Shown: positions 41,160 through 51,959 of the stretch, one piece after another
Numbering within the stretch: position 1 is the stretch's first letter
How the letters are laid out: each line of letters begins with the position of its first letter
Origin: Clavulina sp. PMI_390
Taxonomy: Eukaryota > Basidiomycota > Agaricomycetes > Cantharellales > Hydnaceae
Assembly: GCA_015039315.1 (NCBI GenBank)
Contig: WIDE01000057.1
Location: 93,024 to 157,023, forward strand
Direction of reading: 5' to 3'
DNA: 64,000 nt
Position numbers and translations under genes: made by a program
Notes under the pieces: generated by a model
Told to the model about the DNA's origin: nothing
Seen by the model: only the letters and a program-made list of their open reading frames with translations
Database searches by the model: none

Positions 41160-42241
41160 CTAATACTGGTACACGATCTGAATGGCCCCACCATTCGACC
41201 CCTGACGACTCACCAAGGCTTCTACGTCGTCCTGAGTGCTGCTATCAGTCCACCAGAAGACAGAAGGATATCCTGCTATCGTCCTCAGGTGGATATTTGA
41301 GAACATCGTTGATCCCAGTGGGAAGTCACTCTTGCTCTGAATGTTGTATACTTCAAACGTCTCCGTAGCCCACATCAACTGCTTGCTCCCTGTGACGCTC
41401 ATCCGATAACCCAAGCCATTGAAGTAGCAGATGTAATTATATCCAACGTTTCCTATCCCCGTTAGGCTAATGATCCCTTGAAGAACTTGGCCTGGCTTTA
41501 CAGTGACGAGATTTGAGTGAAGAAAGTGTCCTCCAATCCCGAACCAGGTCGCGATGGACCAGTATGGCCCACCGCCAGCAGCGGAAACACCCCATTGGAG
41601 CACAGGTTGCAGTATCGAATCACCTGTGGATGTTTCGATAGAGTTGAAAAGGAAGAGTAATTGGCCATCGGTGGTACGTTGGGGAGCAGGCGGTACGACC
41701 CAAGTGGTATCAAAATAGTTGATGGGCGAGTTAACGGAGTTCATCCCTGTACAATAATATGGAACAGATTATTGTAAGTAATAAACTCGAGATTTTGAGA
41801 AAAGCAGAGGGGTTATCAGAAAGAGGACGCCGGTGAGTGGAACAACAGCAAGGAAACTTACAATAGGCATAGGCGATCCATCCGGTCTGTAATGCGCCGG
41901 CAGCTGACGTACGTGTCGCCTTGGTAAGATTTCCAGTCGGTGTTATCTTATCGATGGTTGTGCCCTTCGCGTCCAGAATGTGTACGTCATTACCGACATG
42001 GTGGACAGAAGCGCCTATTGTCGACCATCAGGTAGGGAAAGAGGCGGTGGGTGTAAAAGTATGAGCAGGGACATGTAGCAAAATAAATCACAACCTTACC
42101 ATCAGGTACAAGTCGTACATTGGCGGCAGGGCGCAATCCGTACGGGGTGTAAACTTGAGACTCGGATGCCGCTGTCGGTGCTGCAATTACAGCGAACCCA
42201 GCACACGAGGCCAGCGCGAAGACGAAAGCTTTAAGAATCAT
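41160..42241 (-). CDS. Secreted tandem-family protein, paralogue 3
   Basis: About 293 residues from three exons: 42241-42100, 42014 to about 41862, 41746-41160. The signal peptide is MILKAFVFALASCAGFAVIA, cut near APTA. It has YTPYGLRPAANVRLVPDG, then ASVHHVGNDVHILDAKG, and a main domain with YFDTTWVVPPAP, LFLFNSIETSTG, ILQPVLQWG, GGGPYWSIATWFG, KPGQVLQGIISL and DVEALVSRQGSNG. The main domain is intronless, as in paralogue 2, but its sequence is closer to paralogues 4 and 5. Confidence 0.85.
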
Positions 42242-42381
42242 CTGAGTTTAACAATGGCCAGTCAAGCGCTGGTGTATTCAACAGCTCCTTGAGACGGTAG
42301 ACTGATCGATGGTTCGGACTCTTTTCAGTGGGTGGAAGTTGTGTGGGCGAGAAAACATAAGCTATCAAAGGCGGTCTTGAT

Positions 42382-42389
42382 TTTATATA
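42382..42389 (-). promoter_or_regulatory. TATA box of paralogue 3
   Basis: TATATAAA on the minus strand, about 145 bases before the ATG at 42241. Confidence 0.55.
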
Positions 42390-42467
42390 GCGGCACCATC
42401 GAGGCGATTGACGAGGCCGAACAGAGTCTTTGTTGCTGAAAGTATGACAGCTAGTCATCGCCTTCGT

Positions 42468-42492
42468 ATTTGCAAATGAAACGCGTGCCTGA
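42468..42492 (-). promoter_or_regulatory. Shared bipartite upstream element (copy at paralogue 3)
   Basis: ATTTGCAAAT at 42468-42477, then 7 bases, then GTGCCTGA at 42485-42492 (plus-strand reading). It lies about 230 bases before the ATG. The same pair with the same spacing occurs upstream of paralogues 4 and 5. Confidence 0.55.
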
Positions 42493-42869
42493 GGTCGTGA
42501 GGAAAAGCAAATATTCACGAAACCCGAGCCACTGGCGAGCAACGAAAAATCGATTCGGGAAATATTCTGTCCGCCGGGTTAGACAAGTTCGCAAATCCGG
42601 CTATCGGCAGGAAAAAGCGCTTCATGAGCAGAGAACGTGGTGGTGTGTCAAATACACAACGCAACGGCAAACAACCCGCGCTCTCCTCGAGCTGACTTTG
42701 ACTACCTCATGATCCCGCACAGAATCCATTATGAAAGAATCTTGGTGGCGATAGAATTAACGTTTTTAATGTTTGGCAGAAATCACGACCAAGTATGAAG
42801 TACACAATCGCAATCAAAAAGTCCCAGATAGCTAGCCACAGTAAAAGGGAGGGGAAAAAGAAAGACAAA

Positions 42870-43982
42870 CTAATAAACGATCCGAATCGCGGCTCCGTTG
42901 GCGCCTTGACGGTTCACGAATGTAGACGCGCCGTCTGCAGAGCTGCTGACCGTGCTCCATGTGACAGGTGGATAGCCTGCCGTTGTCCGCAGGTGGATGT
43001 TCGAGAACAGGGTCTGTCCTGTCGGGAGATCGCTCTTGCTCTGCAGGCTATACACTTCGAGCGTCTCTGTGGCCCATTTAAGCTGCTCTGGCACCCCATT
43101 GACGATCAGTTTCGCGCCGATCCCGTTGAAGTAGCTGACATAGTTGTAAGTGCTTCCTGCTGTGCCAGTGAGGATCATGATGCCCTGCAGAACGCGTCCT
43201 GGCTGCACTTTTACTAAAGGCGTAAAATGGAACACCCCATTGATTCCCCACCAGTTAGCGATAGACCAGTAGGGTCCGCCGCCTGCAGCAGATACTGTCG
43301 AGCGCATTCGTCAACTCACAGTGTCGGCAAAGGTTCCCCCCAGGTTTTCAAGCAATAGAACACTCACCACCCCATTGGAGCACGGGTTGTAGTATGGCGT
43401 CTCCGCTTGATGGCTCAATGGAATTGAAGAGGAAGATGGTCTGGCCGTCCGATTTGGGAGGGGCTGGGGGGACGGTCCATAGAGTGTCGAAATAGTTGAT
43501 TGGATATTTACCGGTGTTCATCCCTGGGTGATATCGAGGAGGCATCAATGGGAATGTCAATGATCGAATGGAAGAACCGCAGAAGAAAGCAGTGGACATG
43601 AGGGACGAGGTCACATACAATAAGCATAAGCAACCCAACCATCTTGCAACGCAGGCGTATTCGCCGCATGCGGTTTCCGTGTAAAGTTACCGCTTGGGGT
43701 GGTCTTTTGGACGAGGGTTCCCTTCGCGTCGAGAATGTGGATATCAGACCCAACGTGGTGAATTGACGCGCCTAGAAGATTGTGATCGAAATGGAAGGTC
43801 AGAAGGTCTAAGCGGGCGGAAGGACGAAAGCAAGGTATAGTGGATTTACCATCGGGGATTTGATGAACGCTGTCAGCTGGACGGAGTCCAAACGGTGTGT
43901 AAACTTGCGAGGCGGTTGGTGCCGCGGTAGCAGTGAAGGGGAAGCACACCCCAACGGCGATGGCAAGCAAACTGAAGTACAT
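42870..43982 (-). CDS. Secreted tandem-family protein, paralogue 4
   Basis: 288 residues from four exons: 43982-43850, 43771-43619, 43523-43368, 43294-42870. The signal peptide is MYFSLLAIAVGVCFPFTA, cut near TAAPTA. Then YTPFGLRPADSVHQIPDG, ASIHHVGSDIHILDAKG, YFDTLWTVPPAP, IFLFNSIEPSSG, ILQPVLQWG, GGGPYWSIANWWG, QPGRVLQGIMILTG and ASTFVNRQGANGA. The extra intron splits the main domain after LQWG, at a different place from the one in paralogue 1. Nearly identical to paralogue 5 in the last 110 codons. Confidence 0.88.
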
Positions 43983-44160
43983 CACCACGCTGAAGCGTAT
44001 AACGAGGAAGTTACCCAAAAATCGGCGGGGGAAGAGTATTCCAAAGGAAGGAGAGGGGAGTTGACAGGCTTGGCGAGAGGCTTTGTTTAGCGCGAGGCGG
44101 GCTGTGTTGATCAGCCCTTTGTGAAATGCCAAGCCAGGCATCACGGCCGAGGGCCATCGA

Positions 44161-44185
44161 ATTTGCAAATTGAGGCTGTGCCTGA
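44161..44185 (-). promoter_or_regulatory. Shared bipartite upstream element (copy at paralogue 4)
   Basis: ATTTGCAAAT at 44161-44170, then 7 bases, then GTGCCTGA at 44178-44185, about 180 bases before the ATG. Confidence 0.55.
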
Positions 44186-45809
44186 TGGACTGATTGGGCG
44201 GAGAGAGCGCAGAACGTAATATCCCATAGCTTGGTTGACAGATAAGAACCGGTAAGAGGGTCAAACTCTATCTAACGCATTTCTTCGAGAGGACAGGAGC
44301 CTCTTCGGACACCAGCCGGTAACAATGGCAAAGTGTAGAACAGAATATCAAATGATGGTGGCCGAGGAGGAAGGCAAGCAAGTGACGCGGAACCAAACAA
44401 ATTTAATTGTGTGCTCCATCCTTCCAATCACAGAATCGGACCTCATGCCATGGTCATCTTTTCCACGAGAGCTAGTCCAGCGGCGTCTTGTATCTCTTCG
44501 TCACTTAAATACGTAATAGGGATGGGAAACTGCATTGAGCTTAGCGTCGAATGCGCGGGCCTCAGTAAGAATACTCTTTCAGCTCTTCTGAAGGTCGCCG
44601 GTTAGTTCGCCTTCCCAGTCAGAATGATTGGTTTCTATTTCTCAACGGACCAAGGAGGCATTTAAACCGGATATTCTTATATACAACTGCATGATATCGT
44701 ATTGCATAGCTACGAAAACAAGTTGAGACCAGGGACCTTGTCTGCTACATCTCCATATGTACACCCTGTTGCGTCAAGGTTTGACAGCATGACCTCTCAT
44801 TTTTCCCACAAGCACAACCTACCAAGATCACCATCCTTACCCAATCCCCAACATGATTGCTCATACCACTTCAGCGAACACCCAAATGTGAGCGCTGTAT
44901 CGGTTGATCAGCAAGATTGGAAGGCGTCTCTCGCAAGAGTTGCAAATTTTCAGCTAGTGGCACGCGTGTTATCAACCTGCCCCGATGGGCAATAGATGTG
45001 TGCAAGGATGGCAAGAACGTAAGGAAAAGACTCGCAAATAACCCGTTGTGCGAACGTAGACGATATAGTACATTCATACTAAGTAGTCAAATGATATACT
45101 TCTCTCGCTCTTTTCTGACAATTTGAAGAAGCTAGTCAAATAAGCGATCAAAGGTTGACGTTCTAGGACGCGAGGATTCTCGCATTTGCTTCCAAGATTA
45201 GTTTTTCCACTCTACCTGAAAGCAAAAACTAGGAAGAGTGGCATAGTGTCAATTTCCGTTAGTGGAGCGTCGGGACTCCGTACTTTGTCATTGGCTTTAA
45301 GCTCTCCAAAGGCCTTGATCAGTTTCAACATGGTCACAACCATGTGCTGACCGTTGATCAAGGCATAACTTGATAATTTCCTGGCTTCTACAAGAAAGCT
45401 CGATCACCACACAGCAATGAACAAATAATTCAGCACGCTGGCGATGTCCCTCAATGGAAACAATAGCCCCTTGTTAGAGTGACGGTTTCTCATCCACAGA
45501 GCTGCAAAAGTCGGCTAGTAACAGCTCAATGACTCCTGGGGTAGGAATAAGGACGTGGGGCGATGATGATAGCAGTGAGTGCAAGGATGGAGTAGGAGAG
45601 GGCGATAGAACTCGGCCCCACTATTGTTACCACAGCAGAGCGAATAATCCTTACTACAGTCGATACGAACAACGACCGAGTTGACTACATATCACTGATA
45701 TTTTGGTTGAGGAAAATCATGATAAGACATGGAGAGAATGACCCTGCTCAGAAAGTCCCAGACCATCAACAACAACGAACCAAAAGTGAAAAAGTGAAAA
45801 CAAAAAAAA
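44186..45809. other. Intergenic region
   Basis: 1.6 kb with no supportable gene. It separates the two most similar paralogues. Confidence 0.45.
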
Positions 45810-46964
45810 TCAATAAACGATCCGGATCGCGGCTCCATTAGCACCTTGACGGTTCACAAACGTGGACGCGCCATCCGCAGAGCTGCTGACCGTACTCCAC
45901 GTGACAGAAGGATACCCCGCCGTCGTCCTCAGGTGGATGTTCGAGAACAGAGTCTGTCCCGTCGGGAGGTCGCTCTTGCTCTGCAAACCATATACTTCGA
46001 GGGTTTCTGTCGCCCACGTCAGCTGTTCGGTTGCACCTTTGACGTTCAGTTTCGCGCCGATCCCGTTGAAGTAGCTGACATAGTTGTAAGCGGTCTTTGT
46101 TTTACCGGTGAGGATCATGATGCCCTGCAGAACACGGCCTGGCTGCACTTTCACTAATCCCGTATGAAGAAACTGTCCCTTGTATCCATACCAGTTTGCA
46201 ATCGACCAGTACGGCCCTCCGCCTGCAGCAGACACTGTTGTGCGCATTCGTCAGCCTACAGTGCCGGCAGAGGTTCCCCACAAGTTTTTCAGAGGATTGA
46301 GACACTCACCACCCCACTGGAGCACAGGTTGTAGTATGGCGTCACCTGTGGATGGCTCGATAGAGTTGAATAGGAAGATGGTCTGGCCGTCCGAGCTCGG
46401 AGGCGCGGGAGGAACAGTCCATCTCGTGTCGAAGTAATTAATCGGTGCAGCGAGGTTGTTCAACCCTGAGCCAGATTGAAGATGTATGAGTGGCTAGCAT
46501 CAGAGCTATGGACGAAAGAACGGTCCGAGAGAAAACAAAACGATAGGCGGGTGGCGAGCGAGGAGATTGGGGGGGAGGACAAGGGCAAGATCACATACAA
46601 TAAGCATAAGCAACCCAGCCATCTTCCAACGCGGGAGTATCGGCCGCATGAGGCTTTCTTGTAAAGTTACCGCTCGGCCTAGTCCTGTGGATGACAGTAC
46701 CATTTGTGTCAACCAGATGCATGTCCTCCCCAACGTGGTGTATTGAAGCACCTGGATCAAAGTGGGAGGTCATGGGGACGATGAACGAGAGGCGATGCTC
46801 GAAGTGACCGAGAACTCACCATCGGGAATATGATACACGCTATTAGCAGGACGGAGCCCAAATGGCGTGTAAACCTGCGACGCGGTGCCAGCCCTGGTAG
46901 GTCTCGCAATAGCACTGAGGAGGAAGCATACCCCCACGGCAAGGGCAAGCAAGCTGAGATACAT
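45810..46964 (-). CDS. Secreted tandem-family protein, paralogue 5
   Basis: 292 residues from four exons: 46964-46820, 46751-46599, 46465-46310, 46234-45810. The signal peptide is MYLSLLALAVGVCFLLSAIA. Then YTPFGLRPANSVYHIPDG, ASIHHVGEDMHLVDTNG, YFDTRWTVPPAP, IFLFNSIEPSTG, ILQPVLQWG, GGGPYWSIANWYG and ASTFVNRQGANGA. Same four-exon structure as paralogue 4. Coding sequence, introns and about 200 bases of promoter are all recognisably alike, so the pair arose by a fairly recent duplication that included the promoter. Confidence 0.88.
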
Positions 46965-47136
46965 AGCGGCTCTAAAGCTAGGAGGCAAGCCTTCTGAAAG
47001 ATCGGCGGAGGAGCACTGGGGTGAAATGAGCGAGATGGGATGTAGAGAGGCTTGGCTTGAGGTTTTGTTTAGCGCGTGGCCGGGTTGTGTTTTCCTGTTG
47101 GACGCCAAGCCATGCATGACCAACGACAGCCGGCTG

Positions 47137-47161
47137 ATTTGCAAATTAGACCTGTGCCTGA
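47137..47161 (-). promoter_or_regulatory. Shared bipartite upstream element (copy at paralogue 5)
   Basis: ATTTGCAAAT at 47137-47146, then 7 bases, then GTGCCTGA at 47154-47161, about 175 bases before the ATG. Confidence 0.55.
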
Positions 47162-49333
47162 TAGACAAATTGAGGCAAAAAAAGGTAAAAAGACCCTGGA
47201 ACGTGATATCTCATTTCACGACCTATTGCTTCAAGATTACGAGGAGGAGCATCCCCAGTAATATATTCGCTCAGCTGAGTGGATATGGCATTCTTATTTC
47301 GAGTTAAATGGTACCAACACAGGTGATAGTAGGATACCATTGTCAATCGTTGCCGAGGGGCACAAACACGCGACGCGAATCCAAACAGACCTCCCATATC
47401 ATTTGATATCGCCCTTTTAGTCTGATGCCTCTGTATCCTATCCAAGAAATACCAGAGTTATCACTAGGACCGAATGGCCACATACTCCCATAGTTAATGC
47501 AGCTTTTCCCCTGGGCGCTAATAAAAGCTCTGGGGAAGCTGATGGAAGACCTCTCGTGTCAAGATGGACGTCCTAACTCTTCATATAAACCCCTCAGTTG
47601 TTGTTCCCGCGGAAAAATATTGGTTAATGAGATGAACTTGTCTAAAGATATTAAAATATCTAGCATCTAACGATGTTGTGATCATACAAGCGTGTCAAGG
47701 CAGCTAGAGTAGCAAAGGTACCACGCCTCTAACTCTTCGCAATTCGGTCGATAGAGGATTAGAGGATGAAGAGAAAGCGAGTCTAGACGCTGAAACATGA
47801 ACAGGTGCTTTCATAGGCTGTAGGGAGCTTCTCATCGCACAAGCTGGTGGCTGTATTGGAGCAATTGATATCGAAGACGACAGCTGGATGCCATCAGAAA
47901 CGAGGCAATATAGCCGGGCTGCAATATGTGGAGCATCCTGAAGTTTGTTTATTTTTTGGTACAGAATTCGTTGCAGTGGAGGCGATAGAATATGACAGAA
48001 GGAAGGTGTCATTGCTTCACCCCGCATATTTAGAACCATTCAAGGGCGTCGCGAAATGAAGACTGCTGTACCCTTTAGCCTGGTTCAAACCGTCAAGCAC
48101 TTGAGTCGCTGTAACGAGCTCAGCATCCGCCGATCGCCGTTCGTCCGAGACTGGCTTCGTGGACGAGTTGTCGTACCATGGACTCGTTGTCTCCGTGAAA
48201 TTCATGATCTGCCACTAGACTTTTGTCTCTCACCCTTACAAACATAGCTCTCGGTCTCTCATTGCTCCTAATTTGCGATCCGATTCCGAGGAATCAGCGG
48301 GCCAAGCAACTGTGCACTTCATGCTTTTCGCCTTTCAATTTCAATGCACTCACTCATTGAGGTTAACAGTCTCCACATTCGGTCTTCTGATTGTATCTCT
48401 GGTGGGAATAGCTCTATTATCAGCACCACGAGTTCTCTCTCAGGGTCTGCCCTTATCGCATCGAGAGGATTCCCAGGCAAGCGATTGCTTGGTCGAGGGA
48501 AATGCTCCTACATTCAGAAATCGAGCTCTTGCCCACCGATTGACTTTATCCAGGATCTGAGTCTCCGCCTCGCTTTATTACGCTCCAGCCTGTTGCTTGA
48601 TCGGGGAGCCGATTACTTAGAGCGTGGTTGCGAGGTTTAGGAGTAAAGCAAATACGCGAGAGAACTCGCGATAAGGCTTGCCTCACCAATCTATGCGACC
48701 GAAGCTTGTTGGGTTAGGGAATGTGCCAGATCTTCGCACACTCCACCTCAGGCAAGAACAAGAAGCTGCTGCGATGGGGATAAACGCCGATAGGATCCCC
48801 AGCAGGTCAAAAGAGGATCAGGAACCTTAGCAGATTTCCTGGAGGATGGCCGAGCTTTGCCCACTGGACAGGAGTCAGGCGCTTTCTCGCTGATTGCGGC
48901 GTCGATGTTGATCGCCGCCAGAACAACGTGGCGCAAGCTTACAAGCCTCAAGCGAGAAAAAGGGATATGAGCAAAGAGATGGAATACTCATCTTTTCATT
49001 CGTGCATTGCTGTATGTTACGACACCTGCATACACGCAGGGCGGGCAGGGCGGGGTGGCACGGTGACAGGAGTTTTCCCACCGAACTAAGGTCTCCCAAC
49101 ACCCAAAGAATTGAATAAATGACACCATCGCAAGAACACCAAAGGCGGAGTCACACCCGGACGCCGGATCGCCCAACATCAAAGACCCCCTTTTCTCACC
49201 CCAACGAGTGTATAAGTATACTCGCCCAGCGGTCACCAGGTTGGCATAGAGCCCGCGTCATCCTCTCCTACCTTAGTCCCTACTACTCTACTACTTTCTA
49301 CCTCTTTGTTTTTACCTGGTATAATAAGAAACG
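47162..49333. other. Intergenic region, about 2.2 kb
   Basis: Short overlapping frames on both strands (for example 48273-48560 and 48344-48640) show no family motifs and look accidental or decayed. A TATAAG element at 49211-49216 lies 120 bases before the next ATG. Confidence 0.45.
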
Positions 49334-51182
49334 ATGGAATCACAGGCGCAGAAGAGATCCAGGTTCTTGGTGCCTGCACTCGTGGCTGGTATCATCATAT
49401 TCGGTACGCCAAAATTTCTTCAATCTGAACACGAGGTTCAGGCCTCGCGTCATTTTGCCTCCGATTATGCCATAGACCAAGCTTCCCATACTGAACTCCT
49501 TGTTTCCGTCCGTACATGCGTAGGAGCATCGAATTCGCTGTTCGCAAAGTACCAAGACAACCTCTGTGTAGAGAACTGCAATGACGCCGACCCAACGCAA
49601 CGTCACCACTTTGAGCAGCCGTTCTGGCAGGCACTACAAATGTGTGTCGCCGAGGTAAGAATCGATTGACTTGTCAACTATCTGTCGCTATTGGAGAGGA
49701 TAGGGAGTACTAACGATGTTATTTCGGAATGTCTCTCGTGCCGCAGCTATTATGTCAGTGCTCATCCATCGCTTCTCTCCAACAGGCCAAGTCTTTTACC
49801 TTTTCTCTCCCATTCACGTAGGCTTCATCCCCATTGCCGTCGACTACTTGTGGAAGAAGCGGGAGAACAGCACTGGAGCAATCCGGCTGCCAACCTCTGA
49901 CGATGATGACAGCTTGAACGCAGATGACAAGACCACTCCTAGTCGTATCCCCCTGAGGGGTTGGAAGATCTTCATAATGTGGATCCCCGCATTCTTTGAT
50001 CTGACAGGCACCGTGGTGCGTATGACTCAGTTTCATAAAAGCTTCTTGAGATTAATCGATTGCGCATTCACATGTCTCGATGGTGCCATAACTAAAGCTC
50101 ATGCTACTGGGCCTCATGTACACCCCCGTATCGCTATATCAAATGACCCGGGGTGCGCTGGTCGCCTCTGTCGGTGTATTCTCTGTGGTGTTTCTGAAGA
50201 GGAAGCTATGGCTTTATCAGTGCGTTCCATCTCACTGTCTATCAGGGTCCTTTGCTCAATTCTTCGTTATCACTTCATGCAGGACGCTCTCGCTCGTCAC
50301 GGTTATGATTGGCATATTCCTCGTTGGTCTGTCGGGTGCTCTCAGGGTGGACTTCCCTCACGCAGAGGGGGGCTCGTTACTCTCGGTTCACAAGGTGACC
50401 GCTATGGGAACCGAGTCTTTGGACGAGGTCACCATTATAATTGGTCAGTGGGGATCTTGACAGCCATGTATCACGCCAGAAAGTTTAACGGTCCCTCTTT
50501 GCACCCTAGGTGTCATGTTGACTCTGACCGCTCAGTTATTGTGAGTCAACGCTCCATCTACTTGGCACGAGTATCTCACTCATGGTTCACCTCTGTTTCA
50601 GCTCTGCTGCACAATTCATTTCCGAGGAAAAGATCATGATGGTCTACTCGCTCAATGCTCTTGAGGTCGTTGCATGGGAAGGTGTCTTTGAGACTCTCAC
50701 CCTCGTGCTCGTCCTTCCCTTCATTGTCACACATAAATCTGCTTCCCCATTCTTTGATCTCGCGAGCGGCTGGCAACAGCTCACCTCGTCTCCTGCGATG
50801 ATCTGGAGTGCTGTGGGGCTGATCATTTCAGTTTCTTTCTTCAACTCCAGTGGGTTGGCGGTCACAAAGGAGACTAGCGCGATGGTCAGGAGCACAGCGG
50901 ATATTTGCAGGACGATCGCGACCTGGTTCGTGAGCTTAATGCTCGGGTGGGAGTACTTGGTGTGGCCTTGGACACTCATGCAGGTGACTGGGTTTGCCTT
51001 GGTTGTATATGGAACTGTGAGTGCAGCACCTTTTTCAGTTGACCCAGCATTCGGCATGATAACTCACCCACCTAAATATCGAACCCTCCGCACAGCTCGT
51101 ATTCAATGGTATCATCAGCCCACCCTCTGCTTTCAGGCCTTCTCCCGCTTCGTCCGACGATGTCGAAGGGGTATCCTCTTAA
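49334..51182 (+). CDS. SLC35F6-like DMT-superfamily transporter, copy 1
   Basis: Multi-pass membrane protein of the drug/metabolite transporter superfamily, closest in layout to SLC35F6; substrate unknown. Nine exons: 49334-49403, 49524-49654, 49747-49753 (7 bases), 49822-50015, 50098-50219, 50283-50443, 50510-50540, 50602-51016, 51096-51182; 405 residues. Landmarks in order: FLVPALVAGIIIFGASNSLFAKYQDN, FEQPFWQALQMCVAE-LLCFIPIAVDY, PAFFDLTGTV, LMYTPVSLYQMTRGALVASVGVFSVVFLKR, VGLSGALRVD, QFISEEKIMMVYSLNALEVVAWEG, NSSGLAVTKETSAMVRSTADICRT, LGWEYLVWPWTLMQ and a hydrophilic tail ending DDVEGVSS. The two EamA-like halves are separated by an acidic loop. Confidence 0.9.
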
Positions 51183-51959
51183 TAACTTAGAATCTATACT
51201 AGCCCGCGATACAAGACAGCCCATCGCTTACACTGGCAAAAGAATGACGGGCGGCCCCGAGTTTCTCTTGTAGGAATGCTCCTCGTGTACCATTTATACC
51301 CCCGTTTGATTCCTATCATCGTAGTAATTCTTGTAGCCTTTCATCATACGTGTAGCCCATAAATAAGAATATCCGACTACAGGCGATCTGACGTGACACT
51401 CTCACTTTCTTTGGCTATCGTATCGGACAATGCCACCGAGCTGGGTTTGGGGATCGGCAGGAGAGTGTTTGTGCCGAGAGCTGGGCAAACAAACTGACTC
51501 CTACCAATCATTGAGATCTGATATTCTATGGCTATCCCTGCAGCGAGGCAGCTCGGAAAGTACCTTGCCGAGCAGGGCCGTACCATCTTGTGACCCTAAA
51601 AGGACCAGACTCGTGTTGGCGGGCGGGAGCGGTCAATATTACCCCGCACAGGACATGAATATGCTCATGACGGAGAGCGCTGGCAAATCAGCACAGATTT
51701 CTCACAAGCAGCTCTGAAGTTCGCGGCTCATCAGCGTCATCATCATCACTCGACCAATCGTACTACAGAATTGAACAAAATGACAGCATCACCCCAAGAC
51801 GGCTACAGAAAATCACGCTCGAACGTTCGTCGATCTCCTTCTCACCCCAGGAGCAGAACGAATACGACACTCCATAAGTAGGCTTGATGATATTTACCAA
51901 TCCTCGTAGCCACTGTCCACTTTCGTCCTCTTCCTCTCCCCCTACTCTTGACCTACAGG
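51183..51959. other. Spacer between the two transporter copies
   Basis: 777 bases holding the 3' flank of copy 1 and the promoter of copy 2, ending in a pyrimidine-rich stretch (51920-51950). No gene seen. Confidence 0.5.

Noticed and set aside
48273..48640. Two overlapping plus-strand frames as a possible membrane protein or mobile-element relic
   Set aside because: The frames overlap in different phases, neither has a recognisable motif or a start context, and no flanking repeats were seen.
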